DNA of 64,000 nt from Gallionella sp. (GTDB lineage Bacteria > Pseudomonadota > Gammaproteobacteria > Burkholderiales > Gallionellaceae). The stretch is from NCBI GenBank assembly GCA_025350705.1, contig JANXXH010000051.1, positions 1-64,000 of the forward strand, in the 5' to 3' direction. The position numbers and the translations under genes were made by a program. Positions 10,270-22,126 of the stretch are shown in pieces; position 1 is the stretch's first letter, and every line of letters begins with the position of its first letter. Below the pieces are notes generated by a model, which saw nothing but the letters and a program-made list of their open reading frames with translations, was not told the origin of the DNA and did no database searches.

Positions 10270-10374
10270 CGTTGCCCTTGTTACAGAATTCATTCGTATA
10301 ATCATAACACAGTCAGATTTTACTACTGCAGCACGAGGCTTTCCATATCCTTGAAACCTTTGATCCCCATTTAT

Positions 10375-11541
10375 TCAATCCGCCTGTTTACGCAAAAAAG
10401 ACGGAATGTCATAAGTATCCACCCCGGATTTTTCCATCGCATCTACCGCTGCCCTTCGGCCGCTTCTCATAATGGTCGGCGTTTCCAGTTCCCCGTAATT
10501 TACGTTGGCAACCGGCTCATCATTGGTACCGGTGCGCTGGTAATCCTGGTTCTGATAGACGATCTCCGGCTTGGATTGCTTGCGCACCTGCGATGTACCG
10601 AGGCCGGTGGCCACGACCGTCACACGCATTTCGTCACCCATGGCTTCATCGAATACCGAGCCGACGATCACGGTCGCTTCCTCTGCGGCGAACTGCACAC
10701 ACTCCATCACGTCGTCGATCTCCTTCAACTTCAGGCTGCTGCTCGAAGTGATATTAACCAGCACGCCACGCGCACCGGACATATCCACATCTTCCAACAG
10801 CGGGCTGGCGATCGCACGCTCGGCAGCAAGCCGCGCGCGATCCATGCCTGACGCTACCGCAGAACCCATCATCGCCATGCCGTTCTCCGACATCACGGTG
10901 CGCACGTCGGCAAAGTCCACGTTGATCAAACCGGGCACGTTGATCACTTCGGCGATACCTGCCACCGCGCCCTGCAATACGCCGTTGGCTGCCTTGAAAG
11001 CTTCCGGCACGGTGACCTCCTTGCCCAGCACCTCCATCAGCTTGGCATTTGGCACGATGATCAACGAATCGACATATTCGTTCAGCACCTCGATGCCTTC
11101 TTTGGCGAACCGCATCCGGTTGCCCTCATACGCGAACGGTTTGGTGACCACCGCCACGGTCAGGATATCCATCTCCTTGGCGATTTGAGCGACGATAGGC
11201 GCAGCGCCCGTTCCGGTACCGCCACCCATGCCAGCCGTGATGAACACCATGTGCGCGCCGCTGAGTATCTCCTTGATACGCTCTCGGTCTTCTTCTGCCG
11301 CCGCTTGCCCAACCGAGGGTTTGGCACCGGCACCCAATCCCTTGGTGACGTTTATACCGATCTGCAACTGGGTGCGCGCCTTGCTGCGCTTGAGTGCCTG
11401 CGCATCGGTGTTGATGACCACGAACTCGACTCCCTGCACGCCTTGCTCGATCATATGATCCACGGCATTACCGCCACAGCCGCCCACACCGATCACCTTG
11501 ATCACCGCATCCTGAGATTGTGTTTCCATGATTTCAAACAT
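10375..11541 (-). CDS. ftsZ: Cell division protein FtsZ
   Basis: GVGGCGGNAVDHM, GGGTGTGAAPIVA, C-terminal DTYDIPSFLRKQAD. Confidence 0.99.
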   Translation of the reverse strand: MFEIMETQSQDAVIKVIGVGGCGGNAVDHMIEQGVQGVEFVVINTDAQALKRSKARTQLQIGINVTKGLGAGAKPSVGQAAAEEDRERIKEILSGAHMVFITAGMGGGTGTGAAPIVAQIAKEMDILTVAVVTKPFAYEGNRMRFAKEGIEVLNEYVDSLIIVPNAKLMEVLGKEVTVPEAFKAANGVLQGAVAGIAEVINVPGLINVDFADVRTVMSENGMAMMGSAVASGMDRARLAAERAIASPLLEDVDMSGARGVLVNITSSSSLKLKEIDDVMECVQFAAEEATVIVGSVFDEAMGDEMRVTVVATGLGTSQVRKQSKPEIVYQNQDYQRTGTNDEPVANVNYGELETPTIMRSGRRAAVDAMEKSGVDTYDIPSFLRKQAD

Positions 11542-11612
11542 CGCCGTCTCCTTAAGAAATAATTATTAAAAATCAAACCCTGTGGTACCTGAACAACCAA
11601 CCCTTAAAATTT

Positions 11613-12848
11613 CTAAAAATTTCCTTGCAGCCAGATTTTCATCCTTGCCAGCACATCGCCCAATGAATTCGATTCCATACGCCTCTCCACACTTTGTTGA
11701 TGATGCTCCAGGCCATACAGCAACAGCCCGACACCCGTCGCCATACGCGGGGTTTTCACCACATCGGACAAACCGCCGATATATTTCGGGATACCCATGC
11801 GCACCGGCAGATGGAATATCTCCTCGCCCAATTCGACCATGCCTTGCATGGCGCTGCTGCCGCCCGTGATCACGATGCCCGATGACAGCAGCTCTTCGAA
11901 GCCGCTGCGGCGCAACTCCTGCTGCACCAGCGAATACAATTCCTCGACGCGCGGCTCGATCACTTCCGCCAAGGTTTGGCGCGACAACATGCGCGGCCCG
12001 CGTTCACCCACGCCGGGCACTTCGATCACGCCGCCATCGGCCAGTTGGCGTAGCGCACAACCATGCTTGATCTTGATGTCTTCAGCATCCTGCGTCGGCG
12101 TGCGCAACGCCATCGCGATGTCGTTGGTGATCTGGTCGCCGGCGATCGGTATCACGGCGGTATGGCGGATCGCGCCACCGGTGAACACCGCGATGTCGGT
12201 GGTGCCGCCGCCGATATCCACGAGACACACGCCCAATTCTTTCTCGTCTTCGGCAAGCACGGCCTTGCTGGATGCCAGCGGTTGCAGGATCAATTCATTC
12301 ACTTCCAGTCCGCAGCGATGGATGCATTTCATGATGTTCTGCACCGCCGACACCGCACCGCTGATGATGTGCACTTCGACATCCAGACGCATCCCGCTCA
12401 TCCCCATCGGCTTCTTGATGCCGTCCTGCCCGTCGATGCTGAATTCCTGTTCGAGGATGTGCAGGATCTGCTGGTCCCCCGGCAGACTGATCGAACTGGC
12501 TGTCTCGATCACACGCTCGATATCGGCGGCAACAACCTCTTTCTCCTTGATCTTCACCATGCCACGCGAATTGATGCTGCGTATATGGCTGCCCGCAATG
12601 CCGGTATAAACCTCAGTGATCTTGCAATCGGCCATCAGTTCTGCTTCCTCCAGCGCGCGCTGGATCGCGCCCACGGTGGCTTCGATGTTGACCACCATGC
12701 CCTTCTTCATCCCGGATGACGGGTGCATGCCCATGCCGATCACTTCCAGCATGCCGTCCGCCTTGACTTCACTGACAATAACCACGATCTTGGACGTGCC
12801 GATATCCAATCCGACCACCAGATTCTTGTCTTCATTGTTTCTGCTCAT
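11613..12848 (-). CDS. ftsA: Cell division protein FtsA
   Basis: VVGLDIGTSKIVVIV, GVCLVDIGGGTTDIAVF; located between ftsQ and ftsZ. Confidence 0.98.
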   Translation of the reverse strand: MSRNNEDKNLVVGLDIGTSKIVVIVSEVKADGMLEVIGMGMHPSSGMKKGMVVNIEATVGAIQRALEEAELMADCKITEVYTGIAGSHIRSINSRGMVKIKEKEVVAADIERVIETASSISLPGDQQILHILEQEFSIDGQDGIKKPMGMSGMRLDVEVHIISGAVSAVQNIMKCIHRCGLEVNELILQPLASSKAVLAEDEKELGVCLVDIGGGTTDIAVFTGGAIRHTAVIPIAGDQITNDIAMALRTPTQDAEDIKIKHGCALRQLADGGVIEVPGVGERGPRMLSRQTLAEVIEPRVEELYSLVQQELRRSGFEELLSSGIVITGGSSAMQGMVELGEEIFHLPVRMGIPKYIGGLSDVVKTPRMATGVGLLLYGLEHHQQSVERRMESNSLGDVLARMKIWLQGNF

Positions 12849-12874
12849 CGCTTGTTCTCCACTACTACTACTAA

Positions 12875-13597
12875 TTAACCTTGTTTAGCCAAACCGCTTT
12901 GAACCAGACCGCCCACCGCAAATCCATTGCGGTAGCGCAAGTCCACATATTTCACCTTGCTCTGTACTGTCGCGAGGCTATAGGGATAAACCTCCACGAA
13001 TCTTGCCAAACGTTGTTGCATATCTTCACGCCCCAACTCCAGCACCATGCCGTTGCTCAAGCGCAATTGCCATGCATGGCGCGGCGACAAGGCAAGCAGC
13101 GACACCTGCAAATCCAGTTCAGCAAGCTGCTGGCTGAACTGCTTGTAATGTTGCGTCACCTCAGCCGCCGTTCCGTCCTGCCCGGTAAAACCCGGCAACA
13201 CCTGTTCACTGGCCGCAACAAAAACCTCACCCTGCTGATTCACCAGCGCTGCGCCGTTCCAGCGTGCCAACGCCTGGTGCTCTTCCAGTCGCACCGCCAA
13301 TCGATCGGGAAATTCGCGGCGTATGCTGACGTTGCGCACCCAAGGCAGCTTTTCCAACGACTGCCTCAATCGTTCGATATCCACGGTAAAAAAATTCCCA
13401 TATACCTCGCTGCGCACCACCCGCAACACTTCCGCTGCATCGACCCGTTGCGGGGCCGCACTCAAGCTCACGCCCTGCAATGGGAACGATCCCTGCAGAT
13501 GCGTCACGTAATAGACCGCACCGTACAACACCGCGCACGCGCTAAATGCAAACATCGCGTTGGCGATACTGCGCAACAGTGCAGCGTTATCCCACAT
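12875..13597 (-). CDS. ftsQ: Cell division protein FtsQ
   Basis: POTRA-like region ([38 protein letters not shown]); dcw position. Confidence 0.95.
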   Translation of the reverse strand: MWDNAALLRSIANAMFAFSACAVLYGAVYYVTHLQGSFPLQGVSLSAAPQRVDAAEVLRVVRSEVYGNFFTVDIERLRQSLEKLPWVRNVSIRREFPDRLAVRLEEHQALARWNGAALVNQQGEVFVAASEQVLPGFTGQDGTAAEVTQHYKQFSQQLAELDLQVSLLALSPRHAWQLRLSNGMVLELGREDMQQRLARFVEVYPYSLATVQSKVKYVDLRYRNGFAVGGLVQSGLAKQG

Positions 13598-14507
13598 GCG
13601 CCAACTCCAATACGTGTACCACCAATTGTTCGAAGCTCATCCCCGCCTGACGCGCCGCCATCGGCACCAGACTGTGATCGGTCATGCCCGGCGAGGTGTT
13701 CACTTCGAGCAGATACGGCTTGCCCGTGTTGTCTTTCAAAAAATCCACGCGCCCCCAGCCCTGCCCGCCGATCAGCGCAAACGCCTGTATGGCCAGACGC
13801 TTCATCTCGGTTTCCTGCGTAGTGCTCAAATCACTCGGGCACAAATAGCGGGTGTCGTTGCGCAAATATTTCGCCTCGTAGTCATAGAACTCATTGGCCG
13901 GTTCGATCTTGATCACCGGCAACGCCTGTTCACCCAGTATCGCCACGGTATATTCCCCGCCGCCGATGAAACTTTCCGCAAGCACCAGCTTGTCGTACTT
14001 GACGGCCTCGCGATATGCAGCGGGCAATTCGCCGACCGCTTTCACTTTGCTGATGCCGACACTGGAACCTTCATTGGCCGGTTTCACAAACAGCGGCAGA
14101 CCCAACTTTTGCGCAACCACTTTCCAGTCGCTGTGTTCATCGAGCAGTGCATAGTCGGGTATCGGCAATCCGACCGCCTGCCACACCAGCTTGGTGCGCC
14201 ACTTGTCCATGCCCAGCGCGGAAGCCATCACCCCGCTGCCGGTATAAGGAACACCCAGCAATTCCAGCGCGCCCTGCACCGTACCGTCTTCGCCATAGCG
14301 TCCATGCAGCGCGATGAACGCCCGGTCAAATCCATCGTCGAGCAGCGCCTGCAAATTCTGCACGGCAGGATCGAATGGATATGCATCCACGCCGCTGCGC
14401 TGCAAAGCCGCCAATACCGCCGCACCGCTTTTCAGCGACACCTCGCGCTCGGTGGATTTACCGCCAAACAACACCGCCACTTTTCCAAATTTATGTATTT
14501 TATCCAT
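13587..14507 (-). CDS. ddlB: D-alanine--D-alanine ligase
   Basis: [53 protein letters not shown]. Confidence 0.98.
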   Translation of the reverse strand: MDKIHKFGKVAVLFGGKSTEREVSLKSGAAVLAALQRSGVDAYPFDPAVQNLQALLDDGFDRAFIALHGRYGEDGTVQGALELLGVPYTGSGVMASALGMDKWRTKLVWQAVGLPIPDYALLDEHSDWKVVAQKLGLPLFVKPANEGSSVGISKVKAVGELPAAYREAVKYDKLVLAESFIGGGEYTVAILGEQALPVIKIEPANEFYDYEAKYLRNDTRYLCPSDLSTTQETEMKRLAIQAFALIGGQGWGRVDFLKDNTGKPYLLEVNTSPGMTDHSLVPMAARQAGMSFEQLVVHVLELAHVG

Positions 14508-14521
14508 TCAAAAATCCAAAC

Positions 14522-14581
14522 CAGCCACAGAGTACACAGAGCACACAGAGAAAACCGTTATCCTCTCCGTGATCTCAGTGC
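14522..14581. repeat. CACAGAG repeat, second copy
   Basis: cagccacagagtacacagagcacacagagaaaa...ctctccgtgatctcagtg. Confidence 0.6.
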
Positions 14582-15645
14582 TAAACATTTTTTTCTCCAA
14601 TAATTCTCACTTCAGGATGCAACCTCACACCTGTATGCCGCTCGACTTTGGCCTGCACTACATGGATCAGGTTCTCGATGTCTGCCGCCGTCGCAGCGCC
14701 GGTATTCACAATAAAGTTGGCATGCTTCTCTGACACCTGCGCACCACCGATCTGCTTGCCCTTCAGACCACTCTCCTGAATCAATCGCGCCGCATGGTCG
14801 TTTGGCGGATTACGGAACACCGAACCTGCATTCGGCAGATTCAAAGGCTGACTGGTGATGCGCTTGCTCAGCAACGCCTTGATTTCCTGCCGCGCATTCT
14901 CGCCATCTCCTTTGGCAAATTGCAGCCACGCTGCAGCAAACCATTCTTCCTCAGCAGGGATTAAAGAGAGCTTTTCTCGTTCGCCTGGCTTCGCCCCCCT
15001 CGCTTCGCTCTCCCCGCTTACGGGATAACCAGCGACTTGGCCGTCGTTTTCTGACGGCTTAGTCGAATGGCTAGTTGTTCCACCAGAGGATTGAGGAGAG
15101 GGTAGCAATGCCGCATGGCGATATCCGATTTCATAATCGGCTGTCGTGCGCACATGCACTTCGCCTTTTCTATTCACGGTCTGCACGCGCAGCACCTTCT
15201 CCCATGTTTCGCTGCCATAACAACCGGCGTTCATCGCCAGCATGCCGCCCAGCGTACCGGGAATGCCGGCGAAAAATTCTGCGCCGCACAAATTATGTGT
15301 AGCGGCAAAGCGCGCCAACTTCGCACCTGGCACTCCGGCTTCGGCATAGATGCTGCCATCCAACTCGAGATGCAACCCACTCAATGTTCCATGCAACATC
15401 AACACCGTGCCGCGCAAACCTCCGTCGCGCACCAGCAGATTACTGCCCAGCCCCACCGCATACAGAGGTTCTCCATCAGGCAAGCTGCGCAAGAACATCA
15501 GCAGATCTTGCATATCTGCAGGCTGATACATCCGCTCAGCCGTACCGCCTGCACGCCAACTTGTGTATTTGCACATCGGCACGTTGTGGCTCAACGTGCC
15601 ACGCAATGCCGAATCGCTAATATGTTGCAGCTCGTTCATATTCAT
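14581..15645 (-). CDS. murB: UDP-N-acetylenolpyruvoylglucosamine reductase with internal insertion
   Basis: [61 protein letters not shown]. About 45 aa interrupt the expected [15 protein letters not shown] segment. Confidence 0.95.
   Translation of the reverse strand: MNMNELQHISDSALRGTLSHNVPMCKYTSWRAGGTAERMYQPADMQDLLMFLRSLPDGEPLYAVGLGSNLLVRDGGLRGTVLMLHGTLSGLHLELDGSIYAEAGVPGAKLARFAATHNLCGAEFFAGIPGTLGGMLAMNAGCYGSETWEKVLRVQTVNRKGEVHVRTTADYEIGYRHAALLPSPQSSGGTTSHSTKPSENDGQVAGYPVSGESEARGAKPGEREKLSLIPAEEEWFAAAWLQFAKGDGENARQEIKALLSKRITSQPLNLPNAGSVFRNPPNDHAARLIQESGLKGKQIGGAQVSEKHANFIVNTGAATAADIENLIHVVQAKVERHTGVRLHPEVRIIGEKNV
14960..15107 (-). repeat. In-frame repeat-like insertion inside murB
   Basis: Encodes [49 protein letters not shown], low complexity and absent from the standard MurB pattern; boundaries approximate. 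Confidence 0.6.
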
Positions 15646-17093
15646 GGCTCACCCGGACGTTGCGTCTGCATGGCCGGCATTTTCCCGGTCGCATCCGCGT
15701 CGTTTTTTCCCAGCAATTTATTAGGCGTAGTTCCAATCGATCCCGCGCCCATCGTGATGACCACATCGCCATCACTCGCCATTTGCATGATCGCCTGCGG
15801 CATCAGCTCGATATCCTCGACAAATACCACCTGGCTCTGTCCGGCCACACGCAAGGCATGCATCAACGCACGTCCGTCTGCCGCGACGATGGGTTGCTCG
15901 CCTGCCGCATAGACTTCGGCCAGCACCAGCGCATCCACACTGCGCAGCACTTTCACAAAGTCCTCAAACAAATCTCGAGTCCGGCTATAGCGATGCGGTT
16001 GAAATGCCAACACCAGACGCTTGTTCGGAAACGCGCCGCGCACGGCCTCCAGCGTCGCCACCATTTCCACCGGATGGTGTCCGTAGTCGTCGATCAGCGT
16101 GAAGCTGCCGCCATCCGGCAATGCCACTTCGCCGTATCGCTGGAAGCGTCTGCCGACACCCTGAAATTCCGCGAGTGCCTCGATGATCGCTTTATCCGCC
16201 ACACCGACTTCCAGCGCGATGGCGATCGCGGCGAGAGAATTCAACACGTTGTGCATTCCCGCCAGATTGAGCGTGATGTCCAGATCCTTGGGTGTTCCGT
16301 TCTGGCGGCATTGCGCGGTAAAGCGCATTTGACCGCCCTGATGGCGCACATTCACGGCGCGGATCTGCGCACCTTCGCTGAAACCATAAGTCGTCACCGG
16401 CTTGCTGATGCGCGGCAAAATATCACGAACATTGGTATCGTCCACGCACAGTATCGCCCTGCCATAGAACGGCAAGTGTTCGACGAAATCCACGAACGCC
16501 TGCTTAAGTTTTTCAAAATCGTGGCCATAGGTTTCCATATGGTCAGCGTCGATATTGGTAATCACCGCGAGTATCGGTTGCAGATACAGGAACGAGGCAT
16601 CCGACTCGTCGGCCTCGACCACGATGAATTCGCCGGTACCCAGCTTTGCGTTACTGTCGCTGCTGTTCAGTTTTCCGCCGATCACATAAGTCGGGTCGAA
16701 TCCACCCTTGGCCAGCACACTGGAGGTCAGCGAAGTCGTGGTGGTCTTGCCGTGCGTGCCCGCTACTGCGATTCCCTGACGCAAGCGCATCAACTCGGTC
16801 AGCATCATCGCACGCGGCACTATCGGAATACCGCGTGCACGCGCAGCCAGCACTTCGGGGTTGTCATTGCTCACCGCAGTCGAGATCACCACCACGTCCG
16901 CCTTGGTCAAATGCTCCTCGGCGTGACCGAGGTACACCGTCGCACCCAATTGTTTGAGGCGACGTGTTGCGGCGTTTTTACCCAGATCGGATCCGCTCAC
17001 TTTGAATCCCAGATTGAGCAGCACCTCGGCGATGCCGCTCATGCCGGAACCGCCGATGCCTACGAAATGAAGATGTTTAACTTTATGCTTCAT
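15642..17093 (-). CDS. murC: UDP-N-acetylmuramate--L-alanine ligase
   Basis: [44 protein letters not shown] overlap with murG end. Confidence 0.98.
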   Translation of the reverse strand: MKHKVKHLHFVGIGGSGMSGIAEVLLNLGFKVSGSDLGKNAATRRLKQLGATVYLGHAEEHLTKADVVVISTAVSNDNPEVLAARARGIPIVPRAMMLTELMRLRQGIAVAGTHGKTTTTSLTSSVLAKGGFDPTYVIGGKLNSSDSNAKLGTGEFIVVEADESDASFLYLQPILAVITNIDADHMETYGHDFEKLKQAFVDFVEHLPFYGRAILCVDDTNVRDILPRISKPVTTYGFSEGAQIRAVNVRHQGGQMRFTAQCRQNGTPKDLDITLNLAGMHNVLNSLAAIAIALEVGVADKAIIEALAEFQGVGRRFQRYGEVALPDGGSFTLIDDYGHHPVEMVATLEAVRGAFPNKRLVLAFQPHRYSRTRDLFEDFVKVLRSVDALVLAEVYAAGEQPIVAADGRALMHALRVAGQSQVVFVEDIELMPQAIMQMASDGDVVITMGAGSIGTTPNKLLGKNDADATGKMPAMQTQRPGEP

Positions 17094-18238
17094 GCCGCCA
17101 AGCCCTCGCATGCTCTTGCTACCGCGAATGCCGCATCCGGCTTGGCCACTTCTCGCGCCTTGTGTGCCATCGCCAATAATTTTTTGCGTCCACTCTTTGC
17201 ATCCTCCTGCACGCCATCCACAAAGTCGCCAAGCAACTTCGCCAGTTTTTCTGCGCTCATATCGCTCTGCGGCAACAACACCGCCGCACCGTGCTTGCTC
17301 AGAAATTGCGCGTTGCGAGTCTGGTGATCGTCCACCGCAAACGGGAATGGGATCAATATGCTTGCCACGCCCGCAGCAGCAAGCTCAGCGATCGTCAATG
17401 CACCCGCGCGACAAATCACCAGGTCGGCATTGCCATAATGCTTGGCCATTTCATCCATGAATGGCTTGATGTCTGCCTGCACCCCGGCCTGTTGATACGA
17501 TTTTTGCACCGTGTCGAAATGTTGTTTGCCTGTTTGATGCAGCACACTGGGACGCACATCCTGGTTCAGCAGTGCGAGCGCTTTCGGCAATGCTTCATTG
17601 ATCGCCTTTGCGCCCAGACTGCCGCCTACCACCAGCACATTCAGCTTGCCGTTGCGTGCGTCATAGCGTTGCTGCGGATCAGGCAAAGCTGCAATATCGC
17701 GGCGCACCGGATTGCCGCACCATATCGCGTGAGGCAATACGTCGGGAAATCCGCTCATCACTTTTTGCGCGATGTGTGCCAGCACCTTGTTGCTTAATCC
17801 GGCGATGGAGTTTTGTTCATGGATCACCAGCGGACGGCGCAACAATGCCGCCATCATCCCACCCGGGAAAGTGATGTATCCGCCCATGCCCAACACCACA
17901 TCGGGACGATGGCGCAATATCGCAGCGGCACTCTGCCATAATGCAACCAGCAGATCGAACGGCATCAGCAGCCAACGCAGCAAACCTTTGCCACGCACGC
18001 CGGAAAAGCGCACCCACGCTATTTCGTATCCATGCCGCGGAATCAGTTCAGCCTCCATGCTGTTGGGCGCACCCAGCCAGGTTACGTGCCATCCCCGCGA
18101 ACGCAGTACATCGGCTACAGCAAGGGCCGGGAATATGTGCCCGCCAGTTCCGCCTGCCATGATCAGTATTGAGCGGCTGCGTGAGGGTGGAGGCGAAGCC
18201 TCCGGGTACCCACCGGCGTACTCCTTGCGGGTGCTCAT
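17090..18238 (-). CDS. murG: UDP-N-acetylglucosamine--N-acetylmuramyl-(pentapeptide) pyrophosphoryl-undecaprenol N-acetylglucosamine transferase, with repeat-encoded N-terminal extension
   Basis: [24 protein letters not shown] overlap with the ftsW stop at 18235-18238 supports the start [30 protein letters not shown]. Confidence 0.96.
   Translation of the reverse strand: MSTRKEYAGGYPEASPPPSRSRSILIMAGGTGGHIFPALAVADVLRSRGWHVTWLGAPNSMEAELIPRHGYEIAWVRFSGVRGKGLLRWLLMPFDLLVALWQSAAAILRHRPDVVLGMGGYITFPGGMMAALLRRPLVIHEQNSIAGLSNKVLAHIAQKVMSGFPDVLPHAIWCGNPVRRDIAALPDPQQRYDARNGKLNVLVVGGSLGAKAINEALPKALALLNQDVRPSVLHQTGKQHFDTVQKSYQQAGVQADIKPFMDEMAKHYGNADLVICRAGALTIAELAAAGVASILIPFPFAVDDHQTRNAQFLSKHGAAVLLPQSDMSAEKLAKLLGDFVDGVQEDAKSGRKKLLAMAHKAREVAKPDAAFAVARACEGLAA
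18176..18238 (-). repeat. GCACCCGCAAGGAGTACGCCGxTGGGTACCCGGxGG repeat, copy A (inside murG 5' end)
   Basis: Minus strand GAGCACCCGCAAGGAGTACGCCGGTGGGTACCCGGAGGCTTCGCCTCCACCCTCAC; near-identical to 19387-19443. Confidence 0.85.
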
Positions 18239-19674
18239 ACCGTAAGTCCCCGGGCAATTCTTCTGTTTTCGTAGTCGATCCTCAGCAGCACTGCTGCCGC
18301 CACGCAATTAACCATGATGCCGCTTCCACCGAAACTCAGGAACGGCAGGGTCAATCCTTTGGTCGGCAGCACGCCCATGTTCACGCCGATATTGATCATC
18401 GCCTGCGCGCCGATCCACACACCGATACCTTGCGCGGCCAGCGCAGAAAAGTTGCGTTCGAGAAACACGGCATGCCGGCCGATCTGGAACGAGCGCACCA
18501 CCAGAAGAGCGAACAGTCCGATCACCGCAGTCACGCCGACCAGACCCAATTCCTCCGCGATCACCGCCATCAGGAAATCGGTGTGCGCTTCCGGCAGGTA
18601 GAACAATTTCTCCACACTACCGCCCAACCCCACGCCCAGCCATTCGCCGCGCCCGAACGCGATCAACGCATGACTCAATTGATATCCCTTGCCATACGGA
18701 TCAGACCAAGGATCCATGAATCCGATGACGCGTTGCATGCGGTAAGGCGAGGAAAATACCAAGGCGGTAAACGCCAACGGCAGCGTCACCAGCAACGCAG
18801 CGAACACTGAAAGGTTGAAGCCGCCCAGCCACAAGGTACAGAAGGCGATAGACAGGATCACCACAAGCGCGCCCATGTCAGGTTCTTGCAACAGCAAACC
18901 ACCGATCAGCACCATCACCACCAGCATCGGCACAAAAGCTTTGGTGAAAAGGTGGCCGACCTTGCCCTTGCGCACCGTGTAATCGGCGGCATACAACACG
19001 GCAAACAGCTTCATCAACTCGGAGGGTTGCAGATTGATCACGAACAGCGACAGCCAGCGGCGACTTCCATTCACCTCCCGCCCGACACCCGGGATCAGCA
19101 CCAACACCAACAATGCCGCGCCGATCAAAAATAAATACGGCGCGTAGGTCTGCCACATTTGCACCGGCACCTGAAAAGCGAACAGCCCCACCAACAACCC
19201 GGCGGCAATGTACACACCATGACGCATCAGATAGTAAGCCGGCTGATAACCGGTGAATTTATTGGCCTCTGCAGTGGCGATCGAGGCGGAATAAACCATC
19301 ACCAAACCCAGCGCGAGCAGACCTATCAATGCCCAGATCAGCAATTCGTCGTATTGCGTTTGGGGCGGCGCAGTGCGTGTCTTGACAGCGATAGGGTAGG
19401 GGTGAAACCCCCGGGTACCCATCGGCGTACTCCTTGCGGGTGCAGCGATAGGGTGAGGGTGAGGGTGCAACCCCTGGGTACCCGTCGGCGGTGTCGATCT
19501 TGCCCAGCGGTTGCCTGGATACAAGTCGCCTGCATCGCGACTCCTTGCGGATGCCGTATAAGTGCGGGGTGAAACTCCCTGCGTTCCCTTCGGCGATATC
19601 AATTTCGCCCAACCAAGGATTGTTTTCGAAATTCCTGTTTTGCGCGTGCTCCTTGCCTTCGCTAATGATGACAT
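18235..19674 (-). CDS. ftsW: Peptidoglycan glycosyltransferase FtsW (SEDS) with ~110-aa repeat-encoded N-terminal extension
   Basis: SEDS core from about [29 protein letters not shown] onward, [22 protein letters not shown]-terminus is low-complexity and repeat-derived. Confidence 0.96.
   Translation of the reverse strand: MSSLAKARSTRKTGISKTILGWAKLISPKGTQGVSPRTYTASARSRDAGDLYPGNRWARSTPPTGTQGLHPHPHPIAAPARSTPMGTRGFHPYPIAVKTRTAPPQTQYDELLIWALIGLLALGLVMVYSASIATAEANKFTGYQPAYYLMRHGVYIAAGLLVGLFAFQVPVQMWQTYAPYLFLIGAALLVLVLIPGVGREVNGSRRWLSLFVINLQPSELMKLFAVLYAADYTVRKGKVGHLFTKAFVPMLVVMVLIGGLLLQEPDMGALVVILSIAFCTLWLGGFNLSVFAALLVTLPLAFTALVFSSPYRMQRVIGFMDPWSDPYGKGYQLSHALIAFGRGEWLGVGLGGSVEKLFYLPEAHTDFLMAVIAEELGLVGVTAVIGLFALLVVRSFQIGRHAVFLERNFSALAAQGIGVWIGAQAMINIGVNMGVLPTKGLTLPFLSFGGSGIMVNCVAAAVLLRIDYENRRIARGLTV
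19384..19655 (-). repeat. Tandem/degenerate copies B, C, D of the GTACCC-centred repeat inside the ftsW 5' end
   Basis: B: GCACCCGCAAGGAGTACGCCGATGGGTACCCGGGGGTTTCACCCCTACCCTATCGCTG; C: GGGCAAGATCGACACCGCCGACGGGTACCCAGGGGTTGCACCC; D: GGGCGAAATTGATATCGCCGAAGGGAACGCAGGGAGTTTCACCC. Confidence 0.8.
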
Positions 19675-21044
19675 GCGCCCTCCAGTTTTAATTCACCCAC
19701 GGCTTCTACGAAAACCTCGGCGCGATGTTCATAATTGCGAAACATGTCGAAGCTGGCACAGGCCGGTGACAGCAGCACCGCGTCCCCGCTTTGCGCCAGT
19801 TGAGATGCTTGTTGTACCGCATCATCCATATCTTCGGCTCGCACTACTTTTACACCGCTACCATACAAGGCAGCCTCTATCAGCGACGCATCTCGCCCGA
19901 TCAACACCACCGCACGCGCATGTTGAGCCACCACCTGATTGAGCGGCGCGAAATCCTGCCCCTTGCCCTCCCCGCCCGCAATCAACACAGATTTGCATCC
20001 CAACCCCTGCAGCGCGGCAATGGTCGCGCCGACATTGGTACCCTTCGAATCGTCGTAATAAGTGATGCCACCTATTTCCGCCACGCGCTCAACGCGATGC
20101 GGCAGTCCTTTAAAGCTACGCAACGCATCCAGCAATACCGGCATCGGGAAATTGATTGCGCGGCTCAACGCTAACGCGGCCAATGCATTCGCCACGTTAT
20201 GCAATCCAGCCACTTGCAACTCGCTGGCCTTGAGCAAACGTTTCGCGCCTTGCATCAGCCAGATTTCCCCATCGGCTCGCTCTATCCCAAAATCATTTGC
20301 TGAGCCCGGCTTATTCAAACCGAATGTGATGGTTTCGCATTCCACGCGCGCCATGCTCATGCAGCGCGCATCATCGCGGTTCAGCACTTGTATGCTGCAT
20401 CCTTCAAAAATACGCGCCTTGGCCGCACTGTATTCAGCCATGTCGGCATAGCGATCGAGATGGTCCTCGCTGATATTCAGCACCGTCGCGGCATCTGCAT
20501 TCAGGCTCGATGTGGTTTCAAGCTGGAAGCTGGACAGCTCCAGCACCCATACTTCAGGCTGGTTCACGCCACGCTCCAGCACGACATCCAGCACCGCCGG
20601 AGAGATGTTGCCCGCCGCCACTACATCTTTACCTGCCGCCTTGCATAGATGTTCCACCATGCTGGTGACGGTCGTCTTCCCGTTCGATCCGGTGATTGCG
20701 AGGATGTGCGGGCGATTATCTTTCGGCAGCGATTGCGCGAACAATTCGATGTCGCCCACCACCTCAATTCCGCGTGCAACAGCCCGTGCAACTACCGGAT
20801 CGTGCAATGGCACACCCGGACTGATCGCGATCAGCTCGATGCCATCGAACAGCGCATCATTGAAATTTCCGCAAAAGATCTGATCGGAAGCAACATACTG
20901 GGCTGCTTGAGCCAAGCCGGGTGGCGTGCTACGGCTGTCCGCCACGCGCAGACGCGCACTCTGCGTGCTGAGCCAGCGCACCATGGAGAGCCCGGTCTCA
21001 CCGAGTCCCAACACCAGCACCGATTTGTTTTTGTGTCGTTTCAT
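19662..21044 (-). CDS. murD: UDP-N-acetylmuramoylalanine--D-glutamate ligase
   Basis: [42 protein letters not shown]. Confidence 0.98.
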   Translation of the reverse strand: MKRHKNKSVLVLGLGETGLSMVRWLSTQSARLRVADSRSTPPGLAQAAQYVASDQIFCGNFNDALFDGIELIAISPGVPLHDPVVARAVARGIEVVGDIELFAQSLPKDNRPHILAITGSNGKTTVTSMVEHLCKAAGKDVVAAGNISPAVLDVVLERGVNQPEVWVLELSSFQLETTSSLNADAATVLNISEDHLDRYADMAEYSAAKARIFEGCSIQVLNRDDARCMSMARVECETITFGLNKPGSANDFGIERADGEIWLMQGAKRLLKASELQVAGLHNVANALAALALSRAINFPMPVLLDALRSFKGLPHRVERVAEIGGITYYDDSKGTNVGATIAALQGLGCKSVLIAGGEGKGQDFAPLNQVVAQHARAVVLIGRDASLIEAALYGSGVKVVRAEDMDDAVQQASQLAQSGDAVLLSPACASFDMFRNYEHRAEVFVEAVGELKLEGACHH

Positions 21045-22126
21045 CTCAGCTTAAGAGTCGCAAGCCCCAACAAGACCAGCAGCATGGTAATGATCCAAAA
21101 TCTCACGACGACCTGAGTCTCCTTCCAACCCTTCAATTCAAAGTGATGATGTAACGGAGCCATGCGGAACACACGCTTGCCTGTAAGTTTGAACGAGACC
21201 ACCTGAATCATCACCGAGACCGCCTCGACTACGAACACGCCACCCATGATGAACAGCGCAAATTCCTGACGTACGATCACCGCCACTGTACCGAGTGCCG
21301 CACCAAGCGCGAGCGCGCCGACATCGCCCATGAACACTTCGGCGGGATAAGCGTTGAACCACAGGAATGCCAGTCCGGCCCCGGTGATCCCGCCACAGAA
21401 CACCGCCAACTCACCCGCACCGGGGATGTAGGGTACACCCAGATATTTTGAAAACACCGCATGTCCCGCTACATAAGCGAATATCGCCAATGCGCCGCTC
21501 ACCATTACTGTCGGCATGATGGCCAGGCCATCCAGGCCATCGGTCAGATTCACTGCGTTGCTGGTGCCAACAACGACCAAATAGGTCAGTGTGATAAACA
21601 GGAATGCGGGAAGCGGAAACACAAAGAATTTCAGGAACGGCAGGATGAGCTCGGTGTTCGCAGGCAAACTGGCGGTGTTCCACAAATAAAAGCCAACCAC
21701 CAAGGCAATGAGGGACTGCCAACCCATCTTTACCCTGGCCGATAAACCCTTGGGATTTCGGTGCACCACCTTGCGATAATCATCCACCCAGCCAATCACG
21801 CCGAAGCTCAAGGTGGTGAGCAACACCACCCACACGTAATGGTTGTGCAAGTCGCCCCATAGCAAAGTGGTGATCGCAATCGAGGTTAGTATCAGCGCAC
21901 CTCCCATGGTCGGCGTTCCTGCCTTTACCAGGTGCGTCTGCGGCCCGTCACTACGCACCGACTGGCCAATCTTGTATGCAGCCAATTTGCGTATCATCAT
22001 CGGCCCGACCAGGAAGGAAATCCCCAGTGCAGTCATCGCTGCCAGCACGGTACGTAACGTGATGTAATTGAACACGCTGAAGAACCTGACATCCTGAGCC
22101 AACCATTGAGCCAGAGCTAAGAGCAT
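21041..22126 (-). CDS. mraY: Phospho-N-acetylmuramoyl-pentapeptide-transferase
   Basis: [51 protein letters not shown]. Confidence 0.99.
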   Translation of the reverse strand: MLLALAQWLAQDVRFFSVFNYITLRTVLAAMTALGISFLVGPMMIRKLAAYKIGQSVRSDGPQTHLVKAGTPTMGGALILTSIAITTLLWGDLHNHYVWVVLLTTLSFGVIGWVDDYRKVVHRNPKGLSARVKMGWQSLIALVVGFYLWNTASLPANTELILPFLKFFVFPLPAFLFITLTYLVVVGTSNAVNLTDGLDGLAIMPTVMVSGALAIFAYVAGHAVFSKYLGVPYIPGAGELAVFCGGITGAGLAFLWFNAYPAEVFMGDVGALALGAALGTVAVIVRQEFALFIMGGVFVVEAVSVMIQVVSFKLTGKRVFRMAPLHHHFELKGWKETQVVVRFWIITMLLVLLGLATLKLR

